Below, in pieces: positions 34,401-46,400 of a stretch of DNA of 64,000 bases (positions are counted from its first letter, which is position 1; the number at the start of each line of letters is the position of its first letter). The DNA is from Panulirus ornatus. Its lineage: Eukaryota; Arthropoda; Malacostraca; Decapoda; Palinuridae. The notes under the pieces are model-generated. The model was given only the letters and a program-made list of their open reading frames with translations, was not told where the DNA came from and did not search any database. The stretch covers positions 48,612,094-48,676,093 of the forward strand of contig NC_092230.1 in assembly GCF_036320965.1 (NCBI RefSeq). The letters are read 5' to 3'. The position numbers were made by a program, and so were the translations under genes.

Positions 34401-37400
34401 AGATAAAAGTAATGATATTCAAACCAAATAGTCCTTTGATTTCATATAATACAAACACACACATTGACACAGATATTACCTAGAGTAAGTTGGTTGGTTG
34501 TGTGGAGTGTGGACCTGAAGCCTATCAACTGCCAAGGTTATTAAGGCTCTCAATGTCAAGCTACATCCACTAATCCAAAAATCTTTAACAACTTCTTCAG
34601 GTGCTACAGATATTACTAAGGCCACATACACTCTCACTAACTCAAGTAATGGATATAATAAAGACCTGATACATTAACTCTGTTCAGACATTTCCTACAA
34701 GGTTCATTCAAAATGAATATCTCCACTGAACTATGATGTTTGCATGGACTCTCCAATCACTATGGTTCTGTCTTCATGTAAGCAAGATATTGACACATGT
34801 TCATCATTCATAAGCAGTAACATTGGATGATATTCATATAAATATTCTTCCCATCTATTTTTGATGAGTCTTCATTCAAGTCACACTGCTCCATTGCCTG
34901 TTCCAGTGTGTGTTGGTGCAAGATTCAGTACAGTGACCTGCTGTCCAGGAAGGGTGCCGTCCATCCTCCATCATGAGTGTATCACAAAATTCTGAACAGA
35001 GCTGTGCATATATGTAAAATCATGCTCTACTTAAGTATATAGTTCATGTACCTTATAACAAAATGGAATAGAACAATACATAAAAGAAACATCAAGACTA
35101 AGAAACTAAGAAAAAAATAGAGAATGAGATTGTATAATTAACAAAAGGAGTGCTTCCAGAGGATGAATTGAACTGTGATCTGCTGCTGTAAGAGCTTGGA
35201 TATGCAGCTAATGTAGTGGCTCATCCTTGGATGCAGATTTATGTACACATTGCAATTATAGTGTAAATGCAGTTTACTGCAAACTGTATAAAATAGTAGA
35301 TATATCAATAATCAAGACTATGAAAAAAACAAATATAAAGACTTAAAGAAGAACAGGGAGAAATCATTAAAATTCTATATTGAAAGCAACTCCAGCTGAG
35401 GCATGTACTCATCCAGCTATTAATTTATTGCACTAAGTCATTATCTCAACAAAATTCAGCATTATTCCACAAAAGAGAGGAAAATCATCCTAATCTTGCC
35501 ATATTCAGATACCACACTGTACTAACTGCTTTAGGACCACAGACAATGAAAATGTTAGTCCTGCATCTACTATGAGCCTATCTATATACCCCACTCAGCT
35601 ACAGTATTAACAGATTTATTTGGATTACAAATCTAATGGTTCAGCTAGTGTTTTGCTTTATTGTACTTCTTTAGATTTTTGTACTGTAGATATCAACTCA
35701 TTTTCTTATGTACTTTTTTTACTAATGTGCTTCAAACAATGTAACTTTTTATTCGAATTTTTCAAATATGTGTACATATCTGCAAATCAACTAAATATTT
35801 TCTTGCAAAAGAAATAATCTATGAAGGTAAAATACTGTATTCCTTACTGTTACAACAAAGACTTATCTAGAATATACTCAATTTGGTAAGGGAAGGAGGT
35901 AGATCATTCAATTTCTTTCAAACATTTTCTCTTCATAATGGATGATTATGTTAGTATAGGAGTGCTGTGAATAACATGACTACATTTTATCAATAATATT
36001 AGCTTGCATCTCCAGATTTTGTGGTATGCTTATCCTTCAGAGTCCTTGGAAATCTTCATTATCCTACTCCTGAAAAATCATTAATTGGGCAACTGCTATG
36101 TCACAAACATTCAGAACTAAAGACATTTCACTATATTCTTACTGTTAATATTCTTTTCCATGTACAGGTACTGTGAGGGAAATATTTACAGAATATCCCT
36201 TAATACATGAAAAAGGTACATTATAATACCTAACAAAGTAACCTGGATGAATAACTACCTAAATAAAAAATCTCTATGAAAAACAAAAAAAGGCTCACAT
36301 CTGGTGCTGGAGGCTACAGAGAAAGGTCCAAGAGTGAGTGTTTGCAGTGATGATGAGGATGGTTGGGGATCAATCCTCACTAATGCTGGTTTACTGCAGT
36401 AACGTCCAGGGTCTTTGCACTGTGGTAAAAAACATGAAAAGCCATACAGTGTGAAGCATAACAGCAGCAAAGATATGCTGACATTCAACAACAATGAAAA
36501 AAGTTTAGTTATATAGAGACTTAAGGACTCACTAATTTTTCATAAAATGTTCAATATAAATTGCTGTGTTTCTTTTCTTTACTCCAGAATCCCTTTCTGA
36601 AAGTGTCCTGGCATTATCACATGACCCTTTTTTCAGAGACTCCTGCAACTCCAAGACTATGCTAAACTCAGCAGCATGGAAGGGATGGACTCCTTTGAAG
36701 CAAAGAATTCTTTGACAGGACTGAACTTTTGTTTCATACAGCCTCACCAAAGGTGACTTTTCACTCACAAAGCAGCCTCAAGCAGAAGAGTCTGGTTTGT
36801 TGGTTTGGGTATAAACAGTAAAACATAAAAGCTTTCTTAGCATTATTCACCTATCTCCTATCTAATATGGTAACTACTTCTTTCATTACATATCTTAATA
36901 ATGTACTTATGCATCTTCATTAACTTCATTACACACTTATTAAATTTCATTATAATATGGTAACTACTTCATTCATTACATAACTTTATAAAATACTTAT
37001 GCATTTTTATTGACCTCATTACATACTCATTAAATTTCAATTACACACTTATTACTACCGTTTTCTTTTAGGAGCACTTAACTGGTGTCTGGAACAACCT
37101 AACACCTTCCTTGTCAGGATTATTGGGGTTACTTTGTGTTCCATTTTTATACCATCACAAACTTTTCTCAGCTTTTTAATCTTCTCATTTCATATTCAAG
37201 ACCTGGCCTCAGTAAGGACTGCTGTTTAAGATAAGACCTTACATAATTAAAAAAGATCATATTTGAGAGAATAGATACGTTTTAAAACAAGACTGTAACT
37301 ATTCTTCTTAAGTTTATCAAAATCAGACAGGCTGCAAACTAGACATAAATGAGGAAGAAAAAAGCTGAGAACCAGAGAAACACATAATAAACTTATGTCA

Positions 37401-40400
37401 GATAAGATGTACAGCAACAATCTACAAAGAGGATTGCACAAGCTTTAAAGTTTGTAAAATTCAGCCAAACAAAATGAAGGATAATGATATAGTGTGAAAG
37501 ATAGTAAATAAATCAGTAAAAAAAAATAAAAAAAAAGACTTGTGGGGGGGGGGATGATGGCTTATAACCATAAGTCAACATTCAGTGAATTGTCATGGGG
37601 CATCCTATACCTTGTTCAAAATCATAATTGTACATATAAGCATATGAAGCAGCAAGGGGAAACCACAGAATAGTTTGTGGGGCTTGACTGCAGTTAGTGG
37701 GTTTTGATTTCTATACATTATACATGACAGCTAAAGAGTGGATGTGAGCAATTGAAACCATTGCTCACTTGCTCCTGGCACTACCTTGTTATGGCAGTAC
37801 GCAGTAAATAAGAATGAAAAAATACATTTGGGTGAATAGAGATACATTCATGATATCTACAATGTATATTGAAGTTTTGTTAAAAAAAAGAATTATATCT
37901 AATGGAGATGATCCAGCAGAGAGCAACAAAGTCAGTACTTCAGCTAAGTGAGCTGATTTATAAGAAGACAACAGCCATCTCTTGGAAGTGACAAGAAAGA
38001 AAGAATACACAATTATAACTTACAGTTTTGATGAAGCAATGTCGTTAGGATCGAGCAGTTGTTTGAAACTAGCACAGAAAGAATAGCATAAGCATCACAA
38101 CATGAAAATATGCAAGATACAAATCAGGAGAGATCTAAAGAAATACTTCTGTAGTTGTTATCGATGTGGTGAAATGGGAAAAAAGCTTAAGTGAAGAAAA
38201 TGAATACACAAAACATAAAAAACTTAATATGCGAAATGCCAACATTGATAAATGAATGGAGTGTGTTTCCCCCCCTGCATTCTCAGTCACCATCACATTC
38301 AAAATGTAAGTAAATGGAATGTGTCTTCCTCTGCACTCTCAATCACCATCACATTCAACATGGAGGGAGACACTACCAAAATCATCTTCATTAAACCCTC
38401 AATAAACATAAATTTACTGCAAATCCATGACTTCCATTACATGAGCCTCCTTAGTCACAGTGATAATTTGCAGGTTATTCTCTTTGAATTTTCTGAATGC
38501 CTTCTAACTTTTACCATACTAATCTGTGAATTTCTGATATCTTCCACTATCACAAACAACCTTGAAAGGACCCAGTGGTCTGCTGCTGTTTAAATTCCTT
38601 TGAATTCTTTGTATTTCCTTTGTAACTGTATTCACAACACTCTTATCGGTTAGGTCAAAAGTCAACTTTACAACACTCATTTTCACTACACTATACCATA
38701 ACTACAATTACACTCTTATCTTCACTAAAAACCTATCCTTATCACAACTTTGATGCCACTGGGTTTTGACCTGAACCCTCTGAGTCAGGTTAAAGGTAAG
38801 AGTGTAAACTGAGGCCCCTTGCAGGCTTAACTTTGACGATCTATAAGCAAGCTCAACATTCTTTATTTCAATAACACTCTGCCCTATCAATTAAATTGCA
38901 CTGAAGGTCTCCTGATACAAAATTGACAATACAATCAATAGCAATTAATCTAAATTATACATAAATACAAAAAGTTTAGGCCCCCATACAGCCCATAAAG
39001 TGTGAGGACCTAGGCAGCTGCCCAGTTTGCCCATCATATGGCCACCAATAACCTTATCTTCACTACACACCTCACTTTCACTACAGCCTTGTGGGCCAGG
39101 TCAATAGCCATCCTCACTGACTCCTCATCTTTGTTACGGCCTTATCATGACTACTTCCTCAACACCACTGGCCTATGAACAGATCATTACATGTGAAGTC
39201 CAATGCCAACTTCACAATACCTTCAATTCACTACACACTCACAACCAATGGTCTTTTGACCTGATACTTACAGGTCAAGTCAAAGGCCAGTGGTAGTACA
39301 ATGATGTGTCTGACCTGACTGTTCCGAGTCACATTAAATGCATCTTCACTAAACCAGGGTTTGACCTATACTAGTCTATGACCTGACCCTTACAGTAGGT
39401 CAGATCACAAGCCATTTTCACTATATCTTCCTCTTCACGAAAACCTGGCCATCATTACTCCCTAACCCTTACAGGCCAGGTAAAATGCAACTTTACTAAC
39501 CCAGCATTAGGATGCCAACTGTTGAAAGATAAAAATACGAAAATAAAATAAAAAAGTTTCAGTTCTTTGGAGAAAGACGAAAAATGTATGATGATAAAAA
39601 AGTATAAGAGCTGCAACTCCACGAAGGCAGAATTCCCTTACCATAACTTTAATTATAAGAGAGATCATGGGTAGCAGTGAGATTATCATATAAGATGCAA
39701 ATAAGCCCCTGAAAGATCGATGTCGGCAAAGAATGTACGGCCAAATGTACAGCCATCATGGAATATTACTCTACAGACTCAAAGAGAAGTGTTACTATAT
39801 CTTGCCTGCTTGTGGTTACACTGTGAGCAAGAAGGTACCTTTGGCAATTGCCAAAAAAGAGTACAGTCCTTGTGAGGGATGGTTTTGCTCTAAATGAGTC
39901 CATCATTTCCCTGTTCCTGTGTGGAGTGCAGCCTCAAAACTGTAAGAACTCCAAGGTGGTCCTGGTTTTGTATTAATAATATCATTCAAAGAATGAAAAA
40001 CACTTGACAGAACACTGAATACAATGTTTAAACACTTGCTTCAAGAGGGACAGTACTAAGGGACAGAAAGATTACAGTAATTATCATGTTTACACGTAAG
40101 AAAGGCAACTGCCAAACTCACGAAATCACAAGCCAGTATCTCTAATAAAAATAGCGTGTACACACTTTGAAACAGCACTCAAGAAGGATATGGGTGAATA
40201 GCTGCAAAGGAAAAAAGTAGCTTACAGAAAACAATATAATATTCTAAGGAAGAAGACTCTGTATTAAGTTTAGATCTTTGGCTTTCGAAAATAGAATAAA
40301 CAGCAGAATGAATATTAAAATATTAATGTGTGAACTGTTTCTTTTTGGACAGTTATACGGCATATGACAATGTCTCTAAGAGAGGGCAAGTAAACAACTG

Positions 40401-43400
40401 AAAAATCTGAAAAGTGTAAGAGAAAAGCTAATTTTGTAGACTTAAAACTACCTTAAAAAAGGAATACTGGATATATGCCACAGAGATCTTTTCAAATTAT
40501 GCAAAAATTAACAAACAGCATTCTACATAACATGGTCTCGGGTGTAATACAAGTTCTAATTTACATAAGTATCTTGCCAAAGGGATACAAATCACAAATA
40601 TTTTTTACAAATGATACTATAATTAAAAGAGAATCGAGGAGTAGTCAAGACCAATACAGAGCATGTGGTTGTTTAGACAGGTGATGAAACTCATTCTAAC
40701 CAAATGAAAAAGGATGAATAAGGGAAAAAATGAAATGGGTCGAAGGTATGACCATGATCTTAAAGGGAGACAAATAATAGGAATATCTCCATAATATGGA
40801 CTTCATGGTTGACGTAGTATCCAGTGTGCCACAGAAAAGCCATACCATGAGAACTGTAGATAAAGTATCTTCAAGAACTTGGCCAATGAGATCTCTAGCC
40901 AAATATTTACAACAAACATCAGACCTAAATTGAAGAATGTGGCACCAGTATAGTAATTTTACTTAACCCTCTTATTGTATTTCTTTTCAGCAATTACTTA
41001 TTCATGCAGTAGATGGAGAAAGTTATACACTTACAGGACCCCATTTTCTGAACTTTCCATGTCATCAAGTAGTCTCTTCAACCCTTGTAAACTTCTGACA
41101 TTCAACATCTTATTCCATCCATCCACCACCATTATACAAAACCAGTGCTTATCAACATCCTCTCTAACTATCTCTTTTGCCATGATCTGGCTGCTGGTTA
41201 TTCTGATGCTGCATCTCTTGAAGAATTGTAAATATGGTCTAGCTAATTTAAAAACTGGAAGGATGTTATCAGGGCCTCCCTTTCTATCCTTACCTCCAGG
41301 CTAAGCAGGTTTGCAGTCCTCAGCCTCTAACTGTAGCTCACTCCTCTTAATTACGTACCATCTTAGTTGGTCCTCTCTATATACTCTCCATCAAATCTTT
41401 TTGCTTCTTTATGTATGGTGACAAAACTGTGAGACATAATCCAGTATTGGTCTAATACATGTTGTGAATAACTTACCAAATGCATCTCCATACATACATG
41501 TGAATGCAATTCTAATATGTGCCAGCTTACAGTTCTCTTTCACAGTTCTCTTTGGCTACGTGCATCCTTGGTATGACAGATTAGGCACAGTGCCATTCCT
41601 AAGGTCTCTTTCACATACAGATCCCTGTAATTTACTTTCCACTAGGTAATAATTGGACATGAGCTTTCTTTCACTCTGTTCTATTCTCACTATCTTGCAT
41701 TCACTTGGATTGAATCTCATCCTCCACTTCTCTGGCCAACTTTGGAGTTTGCAGAGGTATCCCTGTAAACTATAGCAATCATCATCATTTCTCTCACGAC
41801 CTAGGTATCATCAATGAATATGTCATGGTAGGAATCCAGTCCATCAGGAAAGTCCTGCCATTTGGAAGAGGCTCCTCTGACATGCATCCTTGTTCCCTCC
41901 TGCTGAGATAATCTTCCATCAAACAAAAGAGTTTCCCCCTTATTCCTGCTTCATGATTCTGCTTGTGACCCAAGCCCACTTCAAGGATGCACCTCTTACC
42001 TGCATCCTTTGCTCCCTTCCATTAATCTATCCAGTGAAGCAATCTGCCCTTATTCCTATTTGTACCTCTACTTCTTTATCAACCTCTGCTAGGATACAGG
42101 AAATACCCATTTGTACCATAAGGGGTGGGAGTTTTACACTTGTGGGGCTCCATCTCTTGAACACTCTCTGCTATCATACAACCTCTTGAATTTATGTATG
42201 TTGTCTACATTAACCATGTCCTCATTAACTTTTCTCCATTCATCCACAATTCTTATACTATAAAAAGATTTCCTTACATCCTTATTTACAAACTTCTTAA
42301 TTTCATGTTATGCCCTCTGGTTCCTCTATCCCTACATCTTTCAAAAAACTGTCCACTGTCCACTTTCTTAAACTCTCTTAAAAATGTAATGTTCATGGAA
42401 GTCTGGAGCCACTACGACGCCGATGATTCTGCACTTGGGGCCCATAAGCTGCGAAGCCACTGTGAGTTGAAATTCTAGGACTTTCAAGAACTTTCACGGG
42501 AAAATCAAGACAGATCATCCTGTCGTCAGGGAAGTCAGCACCACAAGTAAAGCATCCTCCTCGAAGGCTCAGAGCGGGGTGCCTAAATGTGTGTGGATGT
42601 AACCAAGATGTGAAGACCCTTACTGGAAAAACAATCACTCTTGAAGTAGAACCTTCAGACAAAATTGAAAATGTGAAGGAAAATAGTGAAATTGGAGAAA
42701 AATGTAGCTTAGACATTGAAGCTTATTGATACAGTGGTTAAATTGATGAGAACTGCTATTGACGTTTGTGTAAATAAATTATACATTTCCTTTTTTCCAT
42801 AGCCAGAGGTTGAACCATTATGTGACATTCATTTTTTTCATTCATTTCAAGCTAGAAGTTTCAGTTTTCTAAATTGTTTCTTACATTTTTCATATGTATA
42901 TATATGTATGTGTGTGTGTGTGTGTATATGTGCGTATGTATGTGTATGTGTGTGTATATGTGTATATATATGTATATTATCCCTGGGGATAGGGGTGAAA
43001 GAATACTTCCCACGTATTCCTCGCGTGTCGTAGAAAGCGACTAGAGGGGACGGGAGCGGGGGGCCAGAAATCCTCCCCTCCTTGTATTAACTTTCTAAAA
43101 TGGGAAACAGAAGAAGGAGTCACGCGGGGAGTGCTCATCCTCCTCGAAGGCTAAGAGTGGGGTGCCTAAATGTGTGTGGATGTAACCAAGATGTGAAAAA
43201 AGGAGAGATAGGTAGTATGTTTGAGGAAAGGAACCTGGATGTTTTGGCTCTGAGTGAAACGAAGCTCAAGGGTAAAGGGGAAGAGTGGTTTGGGAATGTC
43301 TGGGGAGTAAAGTCAGGGGTTAGTGAGAGGACAAGAGCAAGGGAAGGAGTAGCAATACTCCTGAAACAGGAGTTGTGGGAGTATGTGATAGAGTGTAAGA

Positions 43401-46400
43401 AAGTAAATTCTCGATTAATATGGGTAAAACTGAAAGTTGATGGAGGGAGGTGGGTGATTATTGGTGCATATGCACCTGGGCATGAGAAGAAAGATCAAGA
43501 GAGGCAAGTGTTTTGGGAGCAGCTGAATGAGTGTGTTAGTGGTTTTGATGCACGAGACCGGGTTATAGTGATGGGTGATTTGAATGCAAAGGTGAGTAAT
43601 GTGGCAGTTGAGGGAATAATTGGTATACATGGGGTGTTCAGTATTGTAAATGGAAATGGTGAAGAGCTTGTAGATTTATGTGCTGAAAAAGGACTGATGA
43701 TTGGGAATACCTGGTTTAAAAAGCGAGATATACATAAGTATACTTATGTAAGTAGGAGAGATGGCCAGAGAGCATTATTGGATTACGTGTTAATTGACAG
43801 GCGTGCGAAAGAGAGACTTTTGGATGTTAATGTGCTGAGAGGTGCAACTGGAGGGATGTCTGATCATTATCTTGTGGAGGCTAAGGTGAAGATTTGTATG
43901 GGTTTTCAGAAAAGAAGAGTGAATGTTGGGGTGAAGAGGATGGTGAGAGTAAGTGAGCCTGAGAAGGAGACCTGTGTGACGAAGTACCAGGAGAGACTGA
44001 GTACAGAATGAAAAAAGGTGAGAACAATGGAAGTAAGGGGAGTGGGGGAGGAATGGGATGTATTTAGGGAATCAGTGATGGATTGCGCAAAAGATGCTTG
44101 TGGCATGAGAAGAGTGGGAGGTGGGTTGATTAGAAAGGGTAGTGAGTGGTGGGATGAAGAAGTAAGAGTATTAGTGAAAGAGAAGAGAGAGGCATTTGGA
44201 CGATTTTTGCAGGGAAAAAATGCAATTGAGTGGGAGATGTATAAAAGAAAGAGACAGGAGGTCAAGAGAAAGGTGCAAGAGGTGAAAAAAAGGGCAAATG
44301 AGAGTTGGGGTGAGAGACTATCAGTAAATTTTAGGGAGAATAAAAAGATGTTCTGGAAGGAGGTAAATAGGGTGCGTAAGACAAGGGAGCAAATGGGAAC
44401 TTCAGTGAAGGGCGTAAATGGGGAGGTGATAACAAGTAGTGGTGATGTGAGAAGGAGATGGAGTGAGTATTTTGAAGGTTTGTTGAATATGTTTGATGAC
44501 AGAGTGGCAGATATAGGGTGTTTTGGTCGAGGTGGTGTGCAAAGTGAGAGGGTTAGGGAAAATGATTTGGTAAACAGAGAAGAGGTAGTGAAAGCTTTGC
44601 GGAAGATGAAAGCCGGCAAGGCAGCAGGTTTGGATGGTATTGCAGTGGAATTTATTAAAAAAGGGGGTGACTGTATTGTTGACTGGTTGGTAAGGTTATT
44701 TAATGTATGTATGACTCATGGTGAGGTGCCTGAGGATTGGCGGAATGCGTGCATAGTGCCATTGTACAAAGGCAAAGGGGATAAGAGTGAGTGCTCAAAT
44801 TACAGAGGTATAAGTTTGTTGAGTATTCCTGGTAAATTATATGGGAGGGTATTGATTGAGAGGGTGAAGGCATGTACAGAGCATCAGATTGGGGAAGAGC
44901 AGTGTGGTTTCAGAAGTGGTAGAGGATGTGTGGATCAGGTGTTTGCTTTGAAGAATGTATGTGAGAAATACTTAGAAAAGCAAATGGATTTGTATGTAGC
45001 ATTTATGGATCTGGAGAAGGCATATGATAGAGTTGATAGAGATGCTCTGTGGAAGGTATTAAGAATATATGGTGTGGGAGGAAAGTTGTTAGAAGCAGTG
45101 AAAAGTTTTTATCGAGGATGTAAGGCATGTGTACGTGTAGGAAGAGAGGAAAGTGATTGGTTCTCAGTGAATGTAGGTTTGCGGCAGGGGTGTGTGATGT
45201 CTCCATGGTTGTTTAATTTGTTTATGGATGGGGTTGTTAGGGAGGTGAATGCAAGAGTTTTGGAAAGAGGGGCAAGTATGAAGTCTGTTGCGGATGAGAG
45301 AGCTTGGGAAGTGAGTCAGTTGTTGTTCGCTGATGATACAGCGCTGGTGGCTGATTCATGTGAGAAACTGCAGAAGCTGGTGACTGAGTTTGGTAAAGTG
45401 TGTGGAAGAAGAAAGTTAAGAGTAAATGTGAATAAGAGCAAGGTTATTAGGTACAGTAGGGTTGAGGGTCAAGTCAATTGGGAGGTGAGTTTGAATGGAG
45501 AAAAACTGGAGGAAGTGAAGTGTTTTAGATATCTGGGAGTGGATCTGGCAGCGGATGGAACCATGGAAGCGGAAGTGGATCATAGGGTGGGGGAGGGGGC
45601 GAAAATTCTGGGGGCCTTGAAGAATGTGTGGAAGTCGAGAACATTATCTCGGAAAGCAAAAATGGGTATGTTTGAAGGAATAGTGGTTCCAACAATGTTG
45701 TATGGTTGCGAGGCGTGGGCTATGGATAGAGTTGTGCGCAGGAGGATGGATGTGCTGGAAATGAGATGTTTGGGGACAATGTGTGGTGTGAGGTGGTTTG
45801 ATCGAGTGAGTAACGTAAGGGTAAGAGAGATGTGTGGAAATAAAAAGAGCGTGGTTGAGAGAGCAGAAGAGGGTGTTTTGAAGTGGTTTGGGCACATGGA
45901 GAGGATGAGTGAGGAAAGATTGACCAAGAGGATATATGTGTCGGCGGTGGAGGGAACAAGGAGAAGAGGGAGACCAAATTGGAGGTGGAAAGATGGAGTG
46001 AAAAAGATTTTGTGTGATTGGGGCCTGAACATGCAGGAGGGTGAAAGGAGGGCAAGGAATAGAGTGAATTGGAGCGATGTGGTATACCGGGGTTGACGTG
46101 CTGTCAGTGGATTGAATCAAGGCATGTGAAGCGTCTGGGGTAAACCATGGAAAGCTGTGTAGGTATGTATATTTGCGTGTGTGGACGTATGTATATAAAT
46201 GTGTATGGGGTGGGGGGGGGGGCCATTTCTTTCGTCTGTTTCCTTGCGCTACCTCGCAAACGCGGGAGACAGCGACAAAGTATAATAAAAAAAAAAAAAA
46301 AAATGTAAATGCTGTGATCAAGCCACCCCTCATTCTTCTCTCTTCTAAATTGTAAATCTAAAGCCTCCATCCTTTCACAGTAGCAAAGCTCTCTTTATTC

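Larger units (their letters stand above)
30930..34990. repeat. Large diverged inverted repeat centred at about 33664
   Basis: Left-arm words recur in reverse order on the other strand: ttcagaatttcatgata (30914) vs 34980s; gaatgaagactcat (31040) vs 34865-34880; gtggatgtagcttgatgttga (31255) vs 34545-34570; ctctaggtaatatctgtg (31335) vs 34465-34485; tcaaacccagctgaattggagaga (33065) vs 34225-34255; aaatttacaatttaggca (33540) vs 33755-33775. The centre is tgctgcaattattgtagca. The left arm is longer because of later insertions (31722-32878 and a TG tract). Confidence 0.8.

Noticed and set aside
36532..36768. 78-codon minus-strand open frame 113 bp from betaglycan exon E, with a possible donor (GGA|gtaaag).
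   Set aside because: It would insert about 70 residues between the last ZP-C strand (VKR) and CKDPGRYC, where relatives have none. Exons D and E join in phase without it.
39780..39960. Possible coding stretch ([17 protein letters not shown] reading, plus strand; [19 protein letters not shown], minus).
   Set aside because: Stops on both sides, no family recognised and no fitting splice sites; likely an old repeat.
41040..42000. Region related to 46900-47060 as a genomic duplication.
   Set aside because: Better explained as two copies of the same CR1-type LINE than as a segmental duplication.
42610..42684. Functional ubiquitin gene.
   Set aside because: Only residues 5-29 are present, fused to LINE sequence, with substitutions including K29N and a stop soon after.
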